From assembly GCA_020638905.1 (NCBI GenBank), contig JACKHP010000004.1:124001-188000 (forward strand): DNA of 64,000 nucleotides, in the 5' to 3' direction. This DNA comes from Planctomycetota bacterium. Lineage in GTDB: Bacteria > Planctomycetota > B15-G4. The notes under the pieces were generated by a model that was given only the letters and a program-made list of their open reading frames with translations, was not told the DNA's origin and made no database searches. The position numbers and the translations under genes are program-made. Positions 58,397 to 64,000 of the stretch are shown here, one piece after another; position 1 is the stretch's first letter; every line of letters begins with the position of its first letter.

Positions 58397-60943
58397 TCAG
58401 GCCGCGTGCGGGCCGCCACTCGCGAGGGCGCGTTCGCGACGCATGAGGCGCAGGACGAGCAGCAGCGTCACCACGGCCGCGCCGGCCGAGACGAGACACG
58501 CGCCGTCCCAACCGGGCAACGCGTAGCGCAACTCGACCTCGTGCGCACCCGCCGCGAGCGGCACGCCCAGCAGCGCGTGGTCGACGACGATCGGACGCGT
58601 GGCGACGCCGTCGACGCGAGCCGTCCAGCCCGCGTCCCAGCACTCGCTCAACACGAGCACGCCCGGCCCGTCGGAGGAGGCCTCGAGAGCCACGTCGCCG
58701 CTGCGATCGCGCCGCACCTCGACCGCCCCCGGATCGCCCTCGTCCGGCAGCTCGAACGGCAACGGCCGCTCGACGAGCACGGTGCGATGCACCGGCGCGT
58801 CGGTGCGCGCCAACCAGTCCAGGCGCTCGTGCGCGTCGGGCACGAGTCGCGCCCCGTGCGCCACGAAGGCCCGCGGACCGGCGCCGGGACGATCGAGCGC
58901 GCCCAGTCCGTCGAGTTCGTCCTCCCACGCGTTCGCCCGCCCCAGGCGTGCGGCGAGCCCGGGGTCACGGTGCACCACCGTGTGCACGTCGAGCAGGTCG
59001 AGCAACGGGTGGTCGACGCTCGCGTCCGCGTGGAACGGACGCACCACGCGCGGGTCGCGCGGGTCGACGAGCGGACCCTCGACGCAGCCCAGCAGCTCGG
59101 CGATGCGACGCCCGAGCAACGGCGCCACGCCGTGCACGCTGCGCAGGCCGAACGTCGCGGCCAGCGTGGGCGGCAGCACGAGCTCGTCGCCCAGCACGCA
59201 CACCCGTCCCTCGCGCTCGGACAACCAGCGCAGCGTGGGCGTCTCGGCGAACGGCACCTCGTGCTGAGGCGGGAAGGGATTGAAGGTGTACGCGAGACCG
59301 GCCAGGTCGAAGACCGTGAGCGCCACGAGCAGCACGCCGGCTACGCGCGCCGCACGCCGACCGGCCACGACCAGCGCCAGCAGCAGCGTGGCGAGTCCCA
59401 GCAGTGCGACCTGGCGCGTGACCTGCGGCACGAGCCGCTCGGCGAAGCCGGCCGCGTCCGGCGCGTCGAGCGTGCTCGACCAGCCGAGCACGCCCAGGTA
59501 CGCGAGCACGAGCAACGCGGCCACGCCGACCAACCGGCGTCCCGTGTGCGCGACGTCCTGGGCACGGGAGCCCGGCGCAGCCACGTCGCCCGGACCACGC
59601 GCGAGTCCGTCGAAGACGAGCGCGGCTGCCAGCGGCACGCTGCCGGCCACCAGCACGAGCAGGCGCTTGACGTGCGCGGCGGCGAGCACCGAGAGCGCGG
59701 GCAGTGCCTTCGCCATCCACGGGAAGAGCAGCGACGCGAGCATCGAGAGCGCGGCGAGCGCGGCGAGATGGCGCGCGACGGGAGCAGCGCGTGTGCGCGG
59801 CGCGAGCAGCAGTCCCAGCAGGAGCAGCGCGGCCGCCCCCGGATAGAGCGCGTTCTCGACCGGGTTCTCCCGGACGTCGGAGCCCAAGAGCTCACGCACC
59901 GGCAGGTACTCCGACAGCGTCGGCGCCGGCGGATCGACGTCCGCGAAGTCGGACGGTCGCCCGAACAGCTCGGGCAGCAGCGCCCCCAGCAAAGCCCCGG
60001 GACGCAGGCCGAGTCCCGCGGTGGCCTGTTGGGTCTGCGGCGAACTGCGCAACGACTGGCCGTACACCGAGCGCAGCGCCGCGAACTGCGGCCACGCCAG
60101 CAGCAGGCCCAGCACGAGCCCGACGACGAGCACCCCCAGAGGCCGCGGACGTCGCAGCCTGCGCTCGGCCAGGGCCAGCAGTCCCAGTCCACCGACGAAC
60201 GCCACGCCCGCCTGGGGGAAGCCCGAGACGAACGCGAGCGCGGTGAACAGCGCGAGCTCGCCGAGCGCGCGCGCGTGCCGTCCGTCGCGCAGCGGGACGA
60301 GGGCGCCCACGAGTCCCGGCCACCACGCGGTCGTGTAGCCGATCTGCGGCAGGTGCCAGCGCGTGACCATCCAGGTCGAGAGCGCGAACAGCACCGCCCC
60401 CAGCGCCGAGGCGGTCAGGCCGGCGCCGAAGCGCCGCAGCGCCGAGCAAGCCAGTGCCGCGGCGAGCGCCGTGTGCAGCCAGAGCAGGACGTCGAGGGTC
60501 GTGACCGGGTCGAGGCCCGAGGTCAGCCAGGTGAGCGGCTGCAGGAACGGGAAGGGCAGGTTCGCGCCGAGCGGGTAGCCGCAGAGCTGGTCCGCGTCCC
60601 ACCAGGGCGAGGCACCCTCGGCCGCGAGCTGGCGCAGGCGCATCAACCCCGGCAGCACGAAGAAGTCGATGTCGGAGGTGATCGGGTTGATCGGCGGCGG
60701 CTCGTCCACCGGCCGCGCCCACGGCGCCGGATAGAGTGCGTGCGCCGGGTCGAAGGCCAGCGTGCTGCGGCCTTCGAACAGCGGGGCCCGGAACAGCGCG
60801 GCCGACGCGAGCAGGCAGATGGCCAGCAAGGCCACCCCCCGCCGCGCGCGCCCGCGCTTGGGAGGCCGAGCGCGATCGGGACTGCCGGCGTCGTCCAGGA
60901 CCGTCGTCTCCGGTGGGCCTCGCGCGGGACGCGTCCGTCGCAC
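58397..60943 (-). CDS. YfhO-like large membrane protein
   Basis: 848 residues if GTG 60943 is used; GTG 60835 (812 residues), just before the first transmembrane helix, is the alternative. The frame stays open for another ~1.8 kb upstream, but that part is antisense to the next gene and has no coherent composition. About 12 membrane segments fill residues 40-560. Loop motifs match YfhO proteins: SDIDFFVLPGLMRLR, WWDADQLCGYPLGANLPFPF and WHLPQIGYTTAWWPGL. A soluble C-terminal region has GRVCVLGDELVLPP and ALPGWDGACLVSAG before a final helix. YfhO-type proteins act in glycosylation of cell-wall polymers such as lipoteichoic acid in Firmicutes; the role here is open. Confidence 0.75.
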   Translation of the reverse strand: MRRTRPARGPPETTVLDDAGSPDRARPPKRGRARRGVALLAICLLASAALFRAPLFEGRSTLAFDPAHALYPAPWARPVDEPPPINPITSDIDFFVLPGLMRLRQLAAEGASPWWDADQLCGYPLGANLPFPFLQPLTWLTSGLDPVTTLDVLLWLHTALAAALACSALRRFGAGLTASALGAVLFALSTWMVTRWHLPQIGYTTAWWPGLVGALVPLRDGRHARALGELALFTALAFVSGFPQAGVAFVGGLGLLALAERRLRRPRPLGVLVVGLVLGLLLAWPQFAALRSVYGQSLRSSPQTQQATAGLGLRPGALLGALLPELFGRPSDFADVDPPAPTLSEYLPVRELLGSDVRENPVENALYPGAAALLLLGLLLAPRTRAAPVARHLAALAALSMLASLLFPWMAKALPALSVLAAAHVKRLLVLVAGSVPLAAALVFDGLARGPGDVAAPGSRAQDVAHTGRRLVGVAALLVLAYLGVLGWSSTLDAPDAAGFAERLVPQVTRQVALLGLATLLLALVVAGRRAARVAGVLLVALTVFDLAGLAYTFNPFPPQHEVPFAETPTLRWLSEREGRVCVLGDELVLPPTLAATFGLRSVHGVAPLLGRRIAELLGCVEGPLVDPRDPRVVRPFHADASVDHPLLDLLDVHTVVHRDPGLAARLGRANAWEDELDGLGALDRPGAGPRAFVAHGARLVPDAHERLDWLARTDAPVHRTVLVERPLPFELPDEGDPGAVEVRRDRSGDVALEASSDGPGVLVLSECWDAGWTARVDGVATRPIVVDHALLGVPLAAGAHEVELRYALPGWDGACLVSAGAAVVTLLLVLRLMRRERALASGGPHAA

Positions 60944-61090
60944 GAGAGAGCGCGTCGCCGCCGGATGATACCGTAGCGCCCGCGCGCGTCCGTCCGAAGC
61001 ACCGCGCGTCGGCGGTCCCGCGCGGCCCCCGTCACGGGCGGTCGACCGCGCCGTCGGCCGTCCCCCCGAGAAGACGATCCTCTCCCGCCC
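60944..61090. other. Divergent intergenic region: YfhO-like / GT39-like
   Basis: About 150 bases separating two divergent membrane-protein genes. GC-rich, with no recognisable promoter hexamers, terminator or repeat. Confidence 0.4.
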
Positions 61091-62845
61091 ATGACCGAGG
61101 ACGACGACGCGCCACGCACGTTCCGCGCCCTGCTGCGCGACGGCGGACGTCCGCTGGCCGCGCTGCTCTTCCTGGCGCTGTTCGTCAAGCTGCTGTGCGT
61201 CGCGGCGGCCCTCTCCGACGACCCGCTGGCGCGCCTGGCCACGAGCGACAGCCGCTACTACCTCGAGCGCGCGGCCGGCCTCGCGGGACGCGTCGACGAC
61301 CCGCTCGCGGCCGAGCCGTATCACATGCCGCCGCTCTACCCGCAGTTCCTGGCGCGGGTGCCGGGCGCGCTCGACGGCTCGTTCGGGGGCGTGATGGTCG
61401 TCCAGGCGCTGGGCGGCGTGGTCCTGCTGGCGGGCACCTGGCTCGTCGCGCGCCGTCGTCTGTCGCGTCACGCCGCGCTCGTGGCGTGCGCGCTCACGCT
61501 GCTGTACGCGCCGTTGACGTTCTTCGAGACGAAGCTGCTCGGAGACTCGCTGGCCGCCTGCGGCTTCGTGCTGCTCGTCGCGATCGGCGATGCACTGGCC
61601 GTCCGCGCGAGCGCGGCGCGCGGCTTCGGCACGGGGCTGCTGACCGGAGGACTCGCGCTGCTGCGTCCCCAGGCGCTGCTGCTGGCGCCGGTGCTGGCAC
61701 TGTGGGCCGGCCGACGCTCGCGCCCGGCGGGCGTGTCGCTGCTGCTCGGCGCGGCGCTGGCGGTGGCGCCGGCCACGCTGCACAACCTGCAGACCGGCGG
61801 CGGACTCGTGCTCGTGTCCGACAACGGCGGCGTGAACCTCTGGCTCGCGAACACGGGTCCGCTGAGCGGCACCTTCGCCACCCACGACGAGGCCTTCGGG
61901 GACATCGCGCGGCAGGCCGAGGCGGCCAGCGCCCTGGCGCAACGCGAGACGGGGCGCCGCCTGTCGGCCGGCGAGGTCTCGGACTGGTTCGCACGGGCCG
62001 CGCTCTCGGCCGTGCTCGACGACCCGCTGCGCTTCCTCCAGCGCGTGGGACTGCGGGCCCGCGCGCTGCTCGAGACGTTCGAGACCGGCATCGTCGCCAT
62101 CCCCGAGGTCGAGATGCGCCTCGTGCCGCCGCTCGGGGTGCTCGTGCTGCCGTTCGGCGTGTTGCTCGCGCTCGCCGGCGCGTCGCTCGCGCTCGGGCTG
62201 CCACGGCGGCTGCGCGCGCGGCCCGCGCTGCCGGCGCTGGCGCTGGCCGGCATGGTCGCGCTCACGGCGCTGGTGTTCTTCCACTACAGCCGCTTCCGCC
62301 TGCCGGTCGTGCCTCTGCTCGCGATCCTCGCCGCGGCGCCGCTCGATCGCCTCGCCGAGCGTCCGGCGCCGGCACGCTGGCTGCTCGCACTGCTCGCCGC
62401 GGCCTCGCTCGCGGCGCTCTCGTGGTGGCCAGGACCGCACCGGTCCACCACGTTGGCGAACGGATGGACGAGCGTGGCCGATGCGCGCCTGGCCCTGGCC
62501 CACGATCCCGACGACGTGGCCCGGGCACAGCGGGACGTCGAGCGCGCGCTGGCCGTCGACGGGGGCTTCGCACGCGCCCTGCTGCTCGACGCGCGCATCG
62601 ACCTCATGCTGCTGCGTTTCGACGCGTGCGACGCGCGCCTCGACGAGCTCGAGCGTTTCGCCGGCGACGTGACCGCCGTGATGGAGCAGCGCGTCGCGCT
62701 CTCGGTCCATCCCCATCCGGGCAACACGCACCGCGACGAGGCCCGAGCGCGCGCACTGCTCGACGACCTGCGCCTGCGCGCGCTGGACGACCCGGCCCTG
62801 GCCGAGCGGCTCGTGTTCCTCGAGTCGATGCTGCCGCCGCGTTGA
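61091..62845 (+). CDS. GT39-like (PMT_2) membrane glycosyltransferase
   Basis: 584 residues from ATG 61091. TM1 is about 20-42 (AALLFLALFVKLLCVAAALS). The first loop carries TSDSRYYLERAAGL, with the acidic residue expected for GT39/ArnT enzymes, and YHMPPLYPQF, the PPLYP motif of the PMT_2 family. About ten transmembrane helices follow to residue ~450. The last ~130 residues form a soluble TPR-like helical tail (SVADARLALAHDPDDVARAQ; RDEARARALLDDLRLRALD). Such enzymes move a sugar from a polyprenyl phosphate to a protein or lipid on the outer face of the inner membrane. Its divergent partner, the YfhO-like gene, suggests a joint envelope-glycan role. Confidence 0.8.
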   Translation: MTEDDDAPRTFRALLRDGGRPLAALLFLALFVKLLCVAAALSDDPLARLATSDSRYYLERAAGLAGRVDDPLAAEPYHMPPLYPQFLARVPGALDGSFGGVMVVQALGGVVLLAGTWLVARRRLSRHAALVACALTLLYAPLTFFETKLLGDSLAACGFVLLVAIGDALAVRASAARGFGTGLLTGGLALLRPQALLLAPVLALWAGRRSRPAGVSLLLGAALAVAPATLHNLQTGGGLVLVSDNGGVNLWLANTGPLSGTFATHDEAFGDIARQAEAASALAQRETGRRLSAGEVSDWFARAALSAVLDDPLRFLQRVGLRARALLETFETGIVAIPEVEMRLVPPLGVLVLPFGVLLALAGASLALGLPRRLRARPALPALALAGMVALTALVFFHYSRFRLPVVPLLAILAAAPLDRLAERPAPARWLLALLAAASLAALSWWPGPHRSTTLANGWTSVADARLALAHDPDDVARAQRDVERALAVDGGFARALLLDARIDLMLLRFDACDARLDELERFAGDVTAVMEQRVALSVHPHPGNTHRDEARARALLDDLRLRALDDPALAERLVFLESMLPPR

Positions 62846-62867
62846 GCGCGAGCCCGCCCGGCGCGCG

Positions 62868-64000
62868 TCAGGTCGCCGTCGACGGTTCGAAGATCGCGCG
62901 CACGCGCTCCGCCGCGTCGGACGGCAGCGTGGCGTCGGCCAGCCAGGCGAGCACGCCGCCGCGCACCAGGTCGAGGCCGTCCTTGCCGTAGACCTTCAGC
63001 GCCTCGGAGACCCACGCGCACAGATCGCGCCCGGGTTCGCGCGCCCGACGCGCCAGCCCCGGCAGGAACTCGGCGCCGAAGTGCACCTTCTGGTCGATGC
63101 CGAGCAGGTTCGAGACGTGCGAGGCCGCGGGGACGAGCTCGATGCCGACGCGCGCCAGCGAGAGGCGCTCGAAGGCGCGTCCCAGCTCGCGCGCCTCGGC
63201 GTCGCAGCGCGCGCGTTCGTCGGCCAGCTCGGCGGCCGTCAGGTCGCGCGTGGGCGTGACGCCCGGCACCTCGACGTAGATCTTGTTCTTCGGCTCGGTG
63301 CCGCTGGGACGGATCAGGATGCGCGCGTCGCCCTCGAGCTCGAGCACCACGATGTTGCGTCCGGCGGCGTCGGTCTCCGAACGCAGCGGGCCCATCCAGC
63401 AACGCTCCTCGTCGAGGAAGTCGACGAACGCGGTCACCTTGCGTCCGGCCACCTCGGTCGGCGGCGTCTTGCGCAAGCTGGCCTGGATGGCGCGGATGCG
63501 CGCCAGTCCCGCGGCGCCGGTCATGACCGTGGTGAAGAGCAGGTTGGCCATGTAGCCGAAGCGGCGCCAGATCGCGTCGAGCTCGTCGCGCAGCGTCTTG
63601 CCACGCGCGCGCAGGGTCGCGTTCAGTTCGGCCAGCAGCAGGGCCGGGCCCGCGGCGTCCTTGTCGCGCACGGCCGAGGTGAGCAGCAGGCCGTGGCTCT
63701 CCTCGACGCCGAACACGAACGCCTCGGAGCCCGCGTGCACATGACGCCATCCGCCGTCGCGCTCGAGGCGCGCCAGCACGTCGGCCATGTACTTGAAGCC
63801 CACCAGCAGGTCGTCGACCATCGTCACGCCGTAGCTGCGCGCGATGGTCGTGATGCGCCGGCTGCTCACGGCGGTAGTGAGCCCGAAGGCGTTGCGCGGC
63901 AACGTGCCCTCGTCGCGGCGGCGTTCGAGCAGGTAGCGCACCACGAGCAGGATGATCTCGTTGCCGTTCACGAACTCCCAGCCGCCGGCGCAGCCGCGGA
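62868..64000 (-). CDS. Phosphoglucomutase/phosphomannomutase (alpha-D-phosphohexomutase), 5' part cut by window edge
   Basis: The minus-strand frame has no stop up to base 64000, so the gene runs off the right edge and 376 residues of its C-terminal half are visible. The internal GTG at 63971 is not the start: the preceding codons (RGCAGGWEF) continue the family sequence. Visible motifs: WEFVNGNEIILLVVRYLL (end of the metal loop/domain 2 boundary), GFKYMADVLARLE, the sugar loop GVEESHGLL, VRDKDAAGPALLL, and the phosphate loop RPSGTEPKNKIYVE near the C-terminus. The phosphoserine loop and DGDADR metal loop lie outside the window. The motif forms resemble PGM2-type mutases. It interconverts sugar-1- and sugar-6-phosphates for envelope sugar synthesis. 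Confidence 0.9.
   Translation of the reverse strand, partial: RGCAGGWEFVNGNEIILLVVRYLLERRRDEGTLPRNAFGLTTAVSSRRITTIARSYGVTMVDDLLVGFKYMADVLARLERDGGWRHVHAGSEAFVFGVEESHGLLLTSAVRDKDAAGPALLLAELNATLRARGKTLRDELDAIWRRFGYMANLLFTTVMTGAAGLARIRAIQASLRKTPPTEVAGRKVTAFVDFLDEERCWMGPLRSETDAAGRNIVVLELEGDARILIRPSGTEPKNKIYVEVPGVTPTRDLTAAELADERARCDAEARELGRAFERLSLARVGIELVPAASHVSNLLGIDQKVHFGAEFLPGLARRAREPGRDLCAWVSEALKVYGKDGLDLVRGGVLAWLADATLPSDAAERVRAIFEPSTAT

Noticed and set aside
60944..62731. Extension of the YfhO-like frame upstream to 1,444 residues
   Set aside because: The extra part is antisense to the GT39-like gene and is Arg/Gln-rich without membrane segments or family motifs. The first transmembrane helix lies just after 60835.
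1..64000. CRISPR arrays, prophage, integrase, origin or further RNA genes
   Set aside because: No regularly spaced direct repeats, phage structural genes or DnaA-box clusters were seen. The only RNA gene recognised is tRNA-Cys.

Overview
This is 64 kb of GC-rich bacterial chromosome (roughly 70% G+C, judged by eye), densely coding, with genes on both strands and many ATGA, GTGA or TGATG stop/start overlaps. No rRNA or phylogenetic marker is present, so the taxon is inferred. A Planctomycetota-type organism fits best. The supporting signs are secreted FG-GAP and ASPIC/UnbV proteins, a redoxin/cytochrome c/copper-monooxygenase fusion, lipoprotein secretins next to ExbB/ExbD, and an M32 carboxypeptidase. 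The high G+C resembles the GC-rich planctomycete lineages. There is no phage, insertion sequence, integrase or CRISPR array.

Layout. 0-11.5 kb: a porin (cut by the left edge), a subtilisin-like protease, an O-methyltransferase, M32 carboxypeptidase, exonuclease III, an FG-GAP protein, the trimodular copper monooxygenase and a GT-C-like membrane protein. 11.6-18.1 kb: tRNA-Cys, a CitE-like lyase, then two inverted copies of a ~770-bp non-coding repeat bracketing an uncharacterised gene, a B12-binding-type radical SAM enzyme and HemN. 18.1-21.5 kb: leucyl aminopeptidase, RsmE and a family-4 uracil-DNA glycosylase.

21.5-36.1 kb is a co-directional envelope-machine locus: a PilM/PilN-like fusion, a PilO-like protein, a bitopic protein, a secretin lipoprotein, two periplasmic TPR proteins, ExbB, two ExbD proteins and a second secretin lipoprotein. 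It combines the alignment parts of type II secretion or type IV pili with an ExbBD proton-motive-force motor. No assembly ATPase or pilin is encoded here. I consider it, with the inverted repeats, the most interesting content of the window.

36.2-49.1 kb: a HAD phosphatase coupled to a peptide-transport binding protein and two permeases without ATPases; an NHL propeller protein behind a near-consensus promoter; and on the other strand a complete Opp-type transporter whose OppC is about twice the usual length. 49.3-64 kb: a small membrane protein, RidA, CoaD, a LOG-family protein, tandem paralogous FG-GAP/ASPIC proteins, a ComEC-like channel coupled to ComM, divergent YfhO-like and GT39-like membrane proteins, and a phosphosugar mutase cut by the right edge.

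Limits: families were recognised by reading motifs. No database search, structure prediction or promoter scan was run. Start codons were chosen from Shine-Dalgarno spacing, overlaps and signal peptides, and alternatives are stated.
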